Shown here in pieces: positions 37,045 to 47,514 of a stretch of 64,000 nt of DNA. The notes beneath the pieces were generated by a model, which worked only from the letters and a program-made list of their open reading frames with translations, searched no databases and was not told the DNA's origin. Source of the DNA: Pogonophryne albipinna (taxonomy: Eukaryota > Chordata > Actinopteri > Perciformes > Artedidraconidae); the NCBI GenBank assembly GCA_028583405.1, contig CM053247.1:9802946-9866945 (forward strand), read 5' to 3'. Within the stretch, counting starts at the first letter, position 1, and each line of letters begins with the position of its first letter. Position numbers and translations under genes: made by a program.

Positions 37045-37965
37045 AGGTCACAAATATGTCATGCGGGGTTCCTCAAGGCTCCATCTTAGGACCTTTGCTT
37101 TTTAATATCTATATGCTACCACTGGCTCAAATTATTAAAAACAACGATCTAAGCATCTATGCAGACGACACCCAGATTTATTTTAAAATTACACCAGGAG
37201 ACTATTCTCCGATTAGAACACTAAGCAAGTGCATTGAGCACATCACTGACAGGATGACTCAGAACTTTCTCCAATTAAACAAACAAAACACTAAGATCAT
37301 TGTTTTTGGATCAAAGAAGGACCGATTAAAAGTAATCGCAGAGAGTCGGCAGACTACAAAACAACTAATAAAGCTAGAAATCTAGGTGTAGTGATAGACT
37401 CAGACCTGAACTTTAACAGTCACATTACAACAGTTATTCAGTCGGCATACTATCACCTTAAGAATATATCTAGGATTAAACAACTAATGTCACAACAGGA
37501 TTTAGAAAAGCTTGTCCATGCTTTTATCTTCAGTAGACTGGACTACTGTAATGGTGTATTCACAGCTGAAAGCTGCAGCTGATTCAGAACGCTGCTGCTC
37601 GAGTACTCACTAACATTAAAAGAGTGGATCACATCAGTCCGGTTCTGAAATCTTTACACTGGCTTCCAGTTGGCCAAAGAATTTATTTGAAAGTACTATT
37701 GCTCATTTCTAAATCACTAAATGGTTTAGGACCAAAGTATATTAACGATCTCCTACGTAACTATGAACCATCAAGGTGTCTCAGGTCTTCTGGGACGGGT
37801 CTGCTCTCGGTTCCGAGAGTAAGAACAAAACATGGAAAAGCAGCGTTTAGCTATTATGCCCCGGCAATCTGGAACAAACTGCCCGAATCATGCACGTCTG
37901 CAGAAACTCTTACTATTTTCAAATCGAGACTGAAAACATATCTTTTTGCCGCTGCTTTTAATTGA
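37045..37965 (+). pseudogene. L2 reverse transcriptase, copy B (frameshifted)
   Basis: Pieces in order: MSCGVPQGSILGPLLFNIY (motif B), IYADDTQIYF with YADD intact (about 37157-37172), then LNKQNTKIIVFGSKKDRLK. A frameshift falls near 37386, followed by MIDSDLNFNSH. A small deletion near 37565 removes the segment corresponding to TGLTKKSIRKL of copy A. The last piece ends FKSRLKTYLFAAAFN at 37965. Motif A is missing because of truncation, so no active enzyme is possible. Confidence 0.85.
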
Positions 37966-38192
37966 GCTGTTCATATTCGCACTACAGTATGCCATTTAAA
38001 CATGTATTGTATACCTGTTGTGTTAATTTTATTATCTTTGCTTTGTAATGCCTGTTGTAAAATGCCATTATATAATATGTTTTTACTGTATTTATTCTTA
38101 AAATGTCTTTTCATTTATTTTGTAAAGCACTTTGAATTGTCGCGTGCTGAAAAGTGCTATATAAATAAACTTGCCTTGCCTTGCCTTGCCTT
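37045..38192 (+). mobile_element. L2-clade LINE, copy B (5' truncated)
   Basis: It starts within RT motif B and ends with the same tail as copy A: GTGCTATATAAATAAACTTG followed by CCTTG repeats. It shares organisation and about the same C-terminus with copies A and C but is visibly more diverged. 5' truncation is the normal result of incomplete target-primed reverse transcription. Confidence 0.85.
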
Positions 38193-38554
38193 AAATGAAA
38201 CAAGGTCAAATTCCCAGATAAACAACATCACAATGAACTAATTGAGTTCTAGAGCCAAAATTGCCCAAACACATCGCTCTGTTGATCTCCTATTAATAAT
38301 TGAGATTATCCTCAAGATTATCCTGTTTTGCAGACAGGCCCCCCAGATTTCCACCAGATTATGATTAAATTGTTACCTTGGTATCGTAAAAACAGGTAAA
38401 TATTTTTGAAAAAAAGGATATCTCAGAGGGTTGTTGTTTTTCAGCTTTAAGTCACCTTTTCAAACAGACAAAAAAATACATGATTTTTGTTTAGACCCCC
38501 TTTTTACATGTTTACAGTGTATTTGTTAGACAAATGTACACTTAGACTTAAAAC

Positions 38555-38885
38555 CTAAATCTGCAGCTCATCCAGAATGCGGCAGCCTGACTGTCCTTTA
38601 ACCTCCCAAAGTTCTCCTACACCGTTCCTCCACACCCTTCCTACATCCAGGACATGCTTAAACCATAAAGTCCAGCATGTGCACTTTGATCAGCATTGGT
38701 TAAGCTTGCTACTCCTTCACCCTAAGTGGGACCCAGGTACCCCTTCAACAAAAATGCGCCTCTTAGCTATCCTGGCCCCAAAATGGTGGAATGTGCTCCC
38801 CATTGACATCAGGACAACAGAAAGTCTACTTATCCTCCGTCGCAGGATGAAAACGTACCTGTTTCGATTACACCTTGGCCAATGA
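38555..38885 (+). pseudogene. L2-type LINE ORF2 C-terminal fragment
   Basis: It begins with CTGCAGCTCATCCAGAATGC, encoding LQLIQNAAA. It ends with a frame reading LAILAPKWWNVLPIDIRTTE and then RRRMKTYLFRLHLGQ before the stop at 38883-38885. These are typical C-terminal L2-family RT sequences, but from a different subfamily than copies A-C (compare 43452-43554). Stops and frame changes are present, and no tail was identified. Confidence 0.75.
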
Positions 38886-38889
38886 AACA

Positions 38890-41800
38890 AAACAAATTAA
38901 ACATAATAATCTCTCTTCTGTAGGTAGCATTTTAAAGGATAGGCTTTAAGTGAGGTTATAGCAGTTGCATCAAATATGGGTGGGTTTATTAACAGGGAAT
39001 GAACCTACAGGATTATTGCATCTAAGTTTGTGCAGTTAGCTTCGCTTAGCATAAAGCCTTGCCTGGCTCTGTCCAAAACTCAAAAATACACTTACTGAAA
39101 ACAAACTAATTTACTTGTCTTGATTGCTTTGGTAGTATACAAACCCCAATGTTCAAGGTGAATTGAACCTGTAGAGGAATGTATCCAACATGAACTAAAA
39201 CCTAAACCTGCGCTCATCATGAGGAGCTTTTTGGGATATAATTGTAATTGTTTTATACAGAATTTTTAACATTACTGCCTAAAGGAACGATCGGTTTCTG
39301 GTTGTCACTGTAAAATAAAATCAACATTCACCATTATTGCCATGTATCTAACCATGATCCAACTGCGACAAATCCCTTTTAATATTTTCCCTGCCTATAT
39401 TACACTACATTTCTCCTCCTCATTGACTCGCTCTTCTATCAAATGCTTCTCGGACAATTGGCTGGGACAGCCTCAATCATCCCACCTGTCTGGATGGATG
39501 AAAGAGAATGACATTAAGACAAAGTGAGAGTGGCCCCCGGGGGCCTGAATGGATCTGCAGTGAAGAAATCCATCTGCAGCTTCAGATTCCCTTGACGTCT
39601 TCTCACCTGAGGAAGCCCCTGGGCTCAGGTTGACCTCATCCACAACCCTCCTACGCCGCTCGTTTCACTACCGAACCATCAATCCCCCCCCCTGCTGCAG
39701 AGAAACACCGTCACTGATATGAAGCTGCACTGCAGTCCTGAGTCTGACACCAGGGCCATCGCTACAAAAGCAGCAGACATCACGCAGAAAGGCACTTGTT
39801 ATTGTTTTCAGGTGCCATTACAGACATAACACATAACAATGGTGGTGTTTTAGGCGGGAAACTTTGGGTTTTTAGCCTTTTCAGACCATTTACAAAAACA
39901 AAACAAACTACAGAAAAAGGAAAACCTCAAAATGCATAAAAGGGCCTATTTTAGCTCCTCAACACCAGGAAAGATTCAATCATCATATGAAAGAGTCAAC
40001 ATGCACACCTTCTAAAATCCATTGCAATGTCTAGTGTCGTCCACTGTGTCCAATTTGATATTGGTTGATCCCAGAGACTGTGTACAGGAAGTGGACGTAC
40101 TCACCGTGAAGTCATCCATAGATTTGTGGACTACATTACTGTTTTGAAACCTCGAGTTTGGCATCTTGTCCATCATCATCTTCGTAGACGAACACACGGA
40201 CAATCGCCAAAGCAGAAATCCTCTTCGTAGCGACCTGTCAATCACAGGTCGTCTCTGATTTATTGTATATTATACTTTTATGGCACCGTAATTACAATTA
40301 TTATATTTCAATAATCCTAATTTCCTGTGTTACATAATCCTGAAAAACATTTCACATTTCAAACGCCCAAACCGGAAATCTCCTCCGTAGCGACCTGTCA
40401 ATCACAGACCAACTCTGATTTATGGTCTATTTTACTTAAAATGATACCATTATTTCATGCTTTATAAATTGAAGTGGGTCATTTTCTCATAGACTTCTAT
40501 GCAATCTAACAATTGCAATGAGTGGAGTCATCCTATAGAAGAATACAGGTTTAGGGCAGTTCTGCATTGGTGGTTTGGTTCATCCAACTTTCCGTTGGGA
40601 GGATGGTTAGTTGATTCAATGTACAGTGTAACACAGTGTTGTGCATTTACAGTAAGCACACATATTGTTCCTAAGGGGATTTTAGGCAATGGGATCAGTG
40701 AAAAAACCAAGGCTTTGATTGTATTAAGAAGTTGTCTGGCCCCTCTGGGAGTTCAGACACTGGCTTATAGAGGTCAGAAGTATCTCTTGGGGTATTATAT
40801 AACAACAACATACTGTACAGTGCACGCTGAGAACACATGTATTTTCATTTGTAGTGTATGTACCATATAATCCTGTATTTGTCTGGAGTTATTGTTGTAA
40901 TCTTCAATTGCATGACCAAACTTATTTGACCTCCACATTTACAAAGGAGGATCAATGGCTATCAGGTCTCTGATGTTGTCCTGAGGGCCAAATGAAAATC
41001 AGTTGCTAACATATTCCACAGCTTAACTCTCGCACTTCTTAAGGCAGGAAGTGGAGTTCGGAAATCACGCGAGGGAAGCTCTGCAGCTTATCCTGTTTGT
41101 AGTATATTCTAAATAACGTAATGCCTGGAAAACAATCATCAAAAGTCTTCATGCATTGAAAATAGATCAGTTTAAAATATGTAAAACATGTGGTGCTCTT
41201 GTGATTATTTTCAGGGGATTAGGTCAAAAAAGACTACATTGACCATGTTCGTAATGAAGGAACATGTCACCAAGTGCAACAAGGTCTTTTTTAATCATCT
41301 TTAGACAACAATTGAGCTTTGTGGCACATGGAAAAATATAAAGTAGATCAGAAAATTCCTTTAATATAAAAACTAAATCAAATTACCTACAATATAATGC
41401 AAATTAGTGCTGTTGGCTCAAACATGAATAAAGTAATGGGCATCAAAACAAAGTGGTAATGTTAATGCATCAGGGACATTGTACACACACAATTATAGAA
41501 TGCCTCAGGGAAAGACACAATTTAACTTTTTCTTTATCAATCAAATGTCACAACTGGAGGTTCATTTCCTAAAACAAAGATGAATTCCTAAGTACATGTA
41601 AATTAAGTGTAGTACATGTCAATATCAGCTTCTGTCGAAGCCCTGTGCATATAGGTGGAAGTGCATGGAGATAATGAAGTACATTAATATAATAATATAA
41701 AACACCTCAAGCTCTTATCAGATGATTCCTCCGTCATCTTATGTCTTTAAGGCCGAGCACATTAATTACTTCCCTTACTCTGAGGCTCTAAAACACACCC

Positions 41801-42038
41801 AGTATTAACGCAGCATGTCATTAATAAGGAAGGGAGAGTGACATGTGAAGGTCTCACATTGTGACTAATTGAAAAGGCATCAATCATCCAGGGCCATTTT
41901 ACTTGCCTCAGCACCTGCTACTGTATGGAGGAGGTCACACTTTGAAGAGGATCAAGACAACTTAATCTAGATGAATTAACATTGCAGACTGCTAGAGGGA
42001 TGTCTGCCATGTCCCTTATCTCCTACAGACTTGATCTT
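38890..42038. other. Gene-free interval
   Basis: No supported gene. It contains the dispersed-repeat segment listed at 40025-40500. The stretch 41700-41950, with ATTAATTA and CATGTCATTAATAAGG words, looks unique and could be conserved noncoding DNA, which was not tested. Confidence 0.45.
40025..40500 (+). repeat. Dispersed repeat (GAGTTTGGCAT family) with internal duplication
   Basis: 40040-40180 has GAAGTGGACGTACTCACCGT, GTGAAGTCATCCATAGATTT and CCTCGAGTTTGGCATCTTGTC, matching the 9663 and 28985 fragments in order. Two copies of a CGTAGCGACCTGTCAATCAC unit follow (about 40225 and 40388) with similar flanks, making an imperfect duplication of period ~165. The end at 40488-40500 reads CATAGACTTCTATG. 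Noncoding. Confidence 0.6.
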
Positions 42039-42687
42039 AAGGCCCTGACACACCAAACTGACACCAAAGAACACGTCTCGACGGAACACGACTGTTGTGT
42101 CGCCTCACGTCTCCTGCATCTTTGCCAACAGTCGCACTGGAACACACCGCAAAGACTTCAGCCGACGGCCAAGTAGCACGTACGAACTGCGCATGCGTGA
42201 GTGGCAATAACTCTCCTTACCAGCAGGCAGCGGTAGTGTGTATTCGTCATTCAAAAGAGGCAACAACCGGAAGACAGACTGCGTGATAACCAAGAGAAGA
42301 AGAACAGACTGCGTGATATAAACAAACAACAAATAGCGTGTGCGTTCCATTTTCATGGGGCTTTCCCGAACCTGTGTTGAGAGCTGGAGTTAAATGAAAT
42401 CTCAGATTTGCCTTCTTAATCGTTTGTTTGGGTCCCTCACTTCCGTTTCGCTTCTCATGCACTGATTCGCTAAGCTGAACAGCCAATCAGAGTGATTTAT
42501 TTGGCCGACAGCCTTTAGCCGACAGCCTCCCGATTCAACATTTCGAATTGGCGGCGGAAAGTGTCGGAAAGACACGACGGTGCGGGACACACCAATCTGA
42601 GTAGGGCGACAGGACCCTCATCGACGGCCAGACATCTATCGACATCTATCAACGGCCAAAATCGGGTTGTTGTGTCCCGGCCTTTAT
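42039..42687. mobile_element. Miniature DNA element with GACACACC ends
   Basis: The left end AAGGCCCTGACACACCAAAC is mirrored at the right. Reverse complemented, the right end reads AAAGGCCGGGACACAACAAC. The interior has GCCGACAGCC and TCGACGG words and no transposase. Its right end stops about 20 bases before the left target site of the next element. Superfamily not assigned. Confidence 0.6.
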
Positions 42688-42758
42688 GGGATCAGGTCCA
42701 TGTTGTTTCGTACAACGGAGTATTAGGGCCACACTTAGAAGAAAAAAACAGAGAGATT

Positions 42759-42898
42759 TCGAGAATTAAGTCGTAATAATACGAGAATAAAGTCATAGTT
42801 ACGAGAATAAAGTCATAGTTACGAGAATAAAGTCGTAACATTACGACTTTATTCTCGTAATATTACGACTTTATTCTCGTAACTATGACTTTATTCTC
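42759..42898. repeat. Subterminal array of the ACGACTTTATTCTCGTAA unit, with orientation switch
   Basis: Units first run in the reverse orientation (ACGAGAATAAAGTC). They flip at about 42838, where AAAGTCGTAACATTACGACTTT forms a near-perfect palindrome, and then run forward. The unit ends are themselves complementary (TTACGA and TCGTAA). A role as transposase binding sites is inferred. Confidence 0.85.
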
Positions 42899-42990
42899 CC
42901 TAAACTAAAGTACTGCTTTACAAGATGCTCCACATTCCTCATTTTATTGCAGGACGCTCCTGTTGTCTCCTTCTCAAGTCACTTATGAAA

Positions 42991-43206
42991 CTACGACTTT
43001 AATCTCGTAATTATGACTTTATTCTCGTAACATTACGACTTTATTCTCGTAACATTACGACTTTATTCTCGTAACATTATGACTTTATTCTCGTAATGTT
43101 ACGACTTTATTCTCGTAACTATGACTTTATTCTCATAATATTACGACTTTATTCTCGTAATTATGACTTTATTCTCGTAACGTTACGACTTTATTCTCGT
43201 AACTAG
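42991..43206 (+). repeat. Subterminal array of the ACGACTTTATTCTCGTAA unit
   Basis: About eleven forward units with small variants (CATTACGAC or TATGAC). The array begins after the words CTTCTCAAGTCACTTATGAAAC, which also precede the third array at 51851. Confidence 0.9.
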
Positions 43207-43225
43207 TTTAGGTTTCTCAAATAAT

Positions 43226-43445
43226 GAAATACTTGATCTTTTGGCACATCAGCATCAGATTATCATAAGTATTAGAACTTTGAAAAGGTTGTGCAAACGG
43301 ATTTGGAGGAGATTGTCTCCTTTCTGCAGGAGGAAATGGCTGGTTCTAGCCGACTCCAAGGCTATCGTTGGTTACATCTACGAGCTGTTCAAAGGGGATT
43401 TGTTGTTTCACAAGAAACGATCCAGAAGGAGTCGAACGATAGCCT
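43226..43445 (+). pseudogene. N-terminus of an integrase-core (rve-like) transposase, truncated
   Basis: One frame reads HQHQIIISIRTLKRLCKR. Another continues FLQEEMAGSSRLQGYRWLHL and RAVQRGFVVSQETIQ. I recall the SIRTLKRLCK helix and the GYRWLHL ... RGFVVSQET segment as the region just before the integrase catalytic core in a fish transposon protein family. A frameshift separates the two frames near 43300. The catalytic core itself (D, D, E) is absent because the L2 fragment follows at 43446. In the family this enzyme would cut and join element ends. Confidence 0.6.
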
Positions 43446-43639
43446 TGTAGTGGAATCGGAATGAGCTCCCCATTGAAATCAGGACAGCAGAAAGCTTACA
43501 CATCTTCCGGCGCAGACTGAAAACTCATCTCTTTCGACTCCACTTCGAGCGATAGAATTACTAACAAAGAATTGCTAACAAAGCACATATACTAATAAAG
43601 GACTGGCTTATCTAAAGCCAGTTGAGTAGCACTTGAAAT
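43446..43639 (+). pseudogene. L2-type LINE 3' fragment, left half
   Basis: The frame 43452-43554 reads NELPIEIRTAESLHIFRRRL and then KTHLFRLHFER before a stop, the C-terminus of an L2-type RT. The 3' UTR begins after it and stops at CTTGAAAT, exactly where the DIRS element begins. The remainder is at 51645-51769. Only the last ~35 codons of the LINE are present, so it was already a short 5'-truncated copy. Confidence 0.8.
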
Positions 43640-43845
43640 GTTATATTTCACACAGACTCCGCCCTCTACTGGACTCTATGGGTACTACTCTCTATCATGC
43701 TGTGCGTGCTTTCACCTACTGAGTTCACGTAAACGTAGCCGGCCAATCGGGGCGAGCCTACCTGAATGCGCGCGCAGGCCCACAGTATATAAAGGCGGCT
43801 ACACCCGCCGCCCACTATCCTTTTTCTCTTCAGACGAGCTGACAA
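43640..43845 (+). repeat. DIRS left inverted terminal repeat
   Basis: Begins GTTATATTTCACACAGACTC and matches the inverted right repeat (51420-51644) closely from CCGCCCTCTACTGG through to CTCTTCAG. It lacks the outer ~40 bases found at the right end. The asymmetry is normal for DIRS elements, since the outermost segments differ and are both copied in the internal complementary region. Confidence 0.92.
43741..43800 (+). promoter_or_regulatory. Putative promoter in the DIRS left terminal repeat
   Basis: GGCCAATCGG contains a CCAAT box at about 43743-43747. About 40 bases downstream, GTATATAAAGG supplies a TATA box (43786-43792), some 100 bases before the first ATG. Position and spacing suit transcription of the element. 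The same pair occurs inverted in the right repeat. Confidence 0.5.
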
Positions 43846-43892
43846 CCGAAGAGTTAAACGAACGAAGATTAGAAGATTAGAAGAAACGAAAA

Positions 43893-44212
43893 ATGGACTC
43901 ACCATTACTGGAAGCTCGGCCATGCACCTGCCCTGGTTTGATCGTGGGCGCCGGTCTCCACCACCTCTGCTTAGAGTGTTGGGGGACCAGGATATGGCCG
44001 AGGCGGTGTCATTCACGTTCGCCATTCCAACGGGGCGGATGGCTCCGTTTGCCGTTGTCGGGCACTTCTGGGTCCGGTCCATGGAGGTCCACCGCCCTAG
44101 GTGATGACCATGGCAGCGGAGCGCAGCTGCTCCCAGCGGGCAGCAGGCTGGGCGGGGAGCTGAAAACAGCTCTGCCACGCTACCGCGTGACAAGGCGACT
44201 GCAAGTAGACCA
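43893..44212 (+). pseudogene. DIRS ORF1 (gag-like) N-terminus, truncated
   Basis: The start ATG has an A at -3 and lies ~50 bases beyond the terminal repeat. The protein begins MDSPLLEARPCTCPGLI. A Cys/His cluster C-x-C ... HHLCLEC, residues 11-29, resembles the putative zinc-binding start of fish DIRS ORF1 proteins, thought to be nucleocapsid-like. A second frame (GDQDMAEAVSFTF) appears to continue the homology, so a frameshift near 43975 is likely. The coding sequence stops being DIRS-like at about 44212, where a foreign block starts. Most of ORF1 is therefore missing. Confidence 0.7.
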
Positions 44213-45748
44213 TGGATGTATAATAAGAACTGGATACAGCGTGGGAGGCGGGGCCTCATTCATTCCTATGAGAGTTGCTCATTAGCGCATGATGATAAAA
44301 TGGCCCAACTTTTGAGAGAGTGAAACGTCACAGATTACCCGGCATGCCTGAGAAGTACCCGTATGTGCGCTCATAGCGCATGCGCAACTTTAACCAAAAT
44401 GCTCGTTCACATCAAGCACGTCAATTTGCGTACACGTAACAGCACCGCACGTTCATGACAGCATGGTAATGGATTGTTATTATGATGGATTTGATATTAA
44501 CGAGGCGGCAGTTAGCAGCTAGCGGCTAGCTAGTAATTATGCTAATGTACACATCAATGTTATGTACTTATATTACGCTGTAACAGGATCTAGTGATATC
44601 CAAGCAACAGAGCTTCATTTAGCATGAAAGAATGATTGCACTGTATTTATATATATATATATATATATAGGCCTATATATACTTATAATAATAAGTAATA
44701 TTAACTTTATTTAATACAACATTTACGGTACAAGATTTAATCATACAGCCCATGTAGTATGATAATGAATTATAGCAAACATGTGCAATATATCCATTAT
44801 TACAGCTCCGTGGGGTGGCAGTAAGACGATATGGGTCCGTTCTTATTGTGCATCCATGGGTAAAGATAAACGCAACTCACATTGGTTTCTCAAACAGCAT
44901 CTCTGTAAACTACGTGTATTCACTGAATTTCACTCTCTGCCTTTAACGGCTCGTTGTAGCTCCAATAGCTCCAGCCCCCACCCTCTCTGTGAGCACAGTG
45001 TGCTCTGATTGGTCGGGACACGCTGACATGAACGTGCCGGGCGGCGCGGTCCCGTGGGTTAGATGCGCGTTCATAATGCAGAGGGAAATAACTCTCAGAA
45101 TAACGTTATTAGCACATTATTACAACTTGAGGAACGAATGTTTTTAATAAGGGCTATACAAGTGTTCATACTGGGTAGTTTATTTAGTTTTAAAAAAAGT
45201 ATCCAACGATTTACAGACCATTCTTTCCCCATGTAAGTCAATGGGAAAAAGTGTTTCCGGGCCTGGCAACCAAACGGAAGTGTAGTACCGCCGTTTGGCC
45301 AGCACGAATATGTTCATGTGAGTCCGGCGCACTTCCTGGGGGCTTGAAATAAACACGGTGTGTTGGGCTTCTCGCTCATTGCTGGAGATGCTCCCCACCT
45401 CACCAGATCAGAGCGATTATTTGTAGCTTGATCGTGGCCGCTGCCGTTGTCTGCCGTGTGATATCCCGGTGAGGGATCACGCCGCATGGCACTTTCCAAA
45501 AGGACCGTGTTGTTGATCTCCCGGGCCGGGAGCCCCCGTGTTTACGGAAGCGCTCTTTGGATCGATCTCCTTGGTTACGTGGGTGAGGAGTAGTCGCAGC
45601 GTGGCTGCTTCTTGCTCATCCCCAGAGGAAATAACACTGTCCCACACTCCCCGCCCCCTCTGTAAACTCCAGTATAGGAGCCAGCAGGTGCACGTGAGTG
45701 GAATAAACCGAAGTGCTGTCAAAACACTGTGCGGCGGGTTCAAGAGAG
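44213..45748. other. Foreign block 1 inside DIRS (unclassified repeat)
   Basis: The block begins ACCATGGATGTATAATAAGA and contains GGGAGGCGGGGCCTCATTCA, which I recall as a widespread fish noncoding repeat. It has a (TA)n tract at 44648-44669 and a GTAAGTCAATGGGAAAAAGT word near 45233. It ends just before the first copy of the DIRS internal segment. There is no transposase or RT. It replaces most of ORF1. It may be composite, since 45350-45740 does not resemble the rest. Terminal repeats not resolved. Confidence 0.5.
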
Positions 45749-45951
45749 AGTGATGTGTGTGTGAGAAATGCATTCAGTGAAAACGATTGCATTTATCCCA
45801 GAGTAAGAGTCATCTCTCTAAATATTTCCACTTGTCATCATAATGTCCGTTTCAAAGAGACGGCATTAGGACAGAGCCGCGGTCCCACGGGAGCGTGCCG
45901 CGTGCGTTCAAGGACCTCAGTAAAAAATCGGCCTTTTTCTGTGTCAGCCCC
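45749..45951 (+). pseudogene. Duplicated DIRS internal segment, copy 1 (5' part)
   Basis: It shares GAGTGATGTGTGTGTGA, CAGAGTAAGAGTCATCTCTC and CCTCAGTAAAAAATCGGC with copy 2 at 47515-47860. This copy is shorter, with deletions relative to copy 2. It is interrupted after CTGTGTCAGCCCC by foreign block 2 and continues at 47166. Confidence 0.75.
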
Positions 45952-47165
45952 AAGCGGCAAACTCTGGGGAAGAGCCGGGACGCCAATACGGAAGTGCCAC
46001 ACACTGCAGTTCATCTAGTGGCCAGTAGGAGCAGGCTGCAGAAGGGAGCAATTTCCATAGACCCCCATGTTAAAATGCCCAACTTTACAGCAGAAATAAA
46101 CATGTTTACATCGTGGTTCAAAAAAACATATTCTCTGTATAGTTAGATTCCCCCTTCATGACTACTGTGTGGGGGGTGAATTTTTTCTCAACTCATCTGT
46201 TTAATTAATATTAAGCCTTAAATCCTTTGCATAAATTAGGGCGTGGTCACTTTGATGGACATGTACATGCCTCACTGTCAGCTAACAGCAACTTGTCCAC
46301 TCTGCTAGGCTACAACCATAGAGGCTACAACGTTAGTTAGTTGTAGTTACTGTACTTGACCCTTTAGCCGTGTTCGTGGTGATTGTGCCTTTTAGGGAAT
46401 ATTGTTACAAATACCAGACAATTAAAATGTTGTGCTGTGCGCTTGAATGTACTAACAGAACTTCCAAGAAGTCTAAAATTATAATATTATACATGTTAAC
46501 CCCGTTCGCAGGTGTTTGTGTGCTTGGTAGCTTAGCTTGCTACTTATTAGCCAGCTAAGGACGTAACCCTTTATACATACATATACATTTTAGTTTATGA
46601 TTCAGCCTTGGGTAAGACTTGTATAGTCTATGGCTATGACGCCCATAATGCTAAACGGGAGCAAATGTTAATAGGGGACCCAATTATCCCAGTGGTGGCC
46701 GCCGGAGCTAACGGAGCCGCAGGGGGCTAGCTCCAGCCGGCGTCCCGGAGCTAGCCCACTGCGGCTCCGTTAGGTCCGGGCGGTGGAGTCCGTCTTTTCT
46801 CAACGTGTGAATGACAAGCATTAAGAATAACAAAATATAGCTAATTCTCTTGCAGATTGTCTCATTTGATTATGAATGTAACGTTTATATAGGGGAACTA
46901 CACTGTTAGCAGTAACTTGGTATTCATGTATTTCATGTTAGCTTAGCTTCTTAGCCTGAGCTAGCTCTGTTTACTTCCAGTTCGGAGGCAGCAGGTCCCG
47001 CCTCGGCTCCGCCTCTTTGCCCTTATTTGGAGCAGGCGGAATTAGACTCTGACGTCACAGTCGAGCCGTTAGTGGCCGACTCCGCCTACTAAGGGCCTCA
47101 CGGCAACTCTGCAGAATCCTATGGGTGACGTCACGGACACTACGTCCATTTATATATACAGTCTA
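45952..47165. mobile_element. Foreign block 2 inside DIRS, with candidate target duplication
   Basis: The DIRS sequence reads GTGTCAGCCCC before the block and GGTCAGCCCCC after it, so GTCAGCCCC is repeated on both sides. The uninterrupted copy 2 has this word once (about 47855). The 1.2 kb insert begins AAGCGGCAAACTCTGG and ends TATATACAGTCTATG. Its interior includes GCCACACACTGCAGTTCATC and GGGCGTGGTCACTTTGATGG, recalled as a common fish repeat. No coding sequence. An 8-9 bp duplication would suit a hAT-like element, but the two ends do not form an obvious inverted repeat. Confidence 0.6.
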
Positions 47166-47487
47166 TGGTCAGCCCCCATGCCAAAACTCCCTTCTTATGG
47201 AAAGGTTTGGCAGCGGAGTAGGCCACCAGAGAATACTACAGCTTCTTAGCTTTGGCTCCACAGCTGCTGGCATGTCCCCTGAACACAGTTTTGTGAGGAA
47301 TGGAAGCCCCACAAAAGCTGTGTACTGACAGAGTAGAGGGGCAGGACACTGAGACTGGGTTACTCACTCCAGCTTTGCAGCGTCCCTCCTCCATTCAGGG
47401 GCAATAGAGAGTCAAATCTATCATCCTGGGAGGAGATAGGTTTCCTTTCAACAGGAAGTCGAAAAGAGGCCCTGTTGCATGAACGGT
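47166..47487 (+). pseudogene. Duplicated DIRS internal segment, copy 1 (3' part)
   Basis: Parallels 47853-48125. Shared words include GGCCACCAGAGA, CAGGACACTGAGACTGGGTT and GGAGGAGATAGGTTTCCT. It ends near CCTGTTGCATGAAC and is followed directly by a terminal-junction-like motif (47488-47514). Confidence 0.75.
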
Positions 47488-47514
47488 GGGTTACGTATTG
47501 TAACCCTAGTTATA
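47488..47514 (+). repeat. Extra internal copy of the DIRS junction motif
   Basis: 27 bases starting GGGTTACGTATTGTAACCC are identical to 51346-51372 in the internal complementary region and are the complement of the right end. The core is an interrupted palindrome (GGTTAC, then GTAACC). It lies exactly between the two copies of the duplicated segment. Confidence 0.85.

Noticed and set aside
42759..43206. CRISPR-like array
   Set aside because: Repeat units are contiguous without unique spacers, the host is a vertebrate, and the arrays sit inside a DNA transposon.
43666..44259. 197-codon minus-strand open frame over the DIRS left end
   Set aside because: Antisense shadow of the terminal repeat and ORF1 start. 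No domain, and DIRS elements of this layout have no known antisense gene here.
44213..47165. Treating everything between the ORF1 start and the RT as one insertion
   Set aside because: DIRS-like sequence reappears at 45749-45951, so at least two separate foreign blocks are needed.
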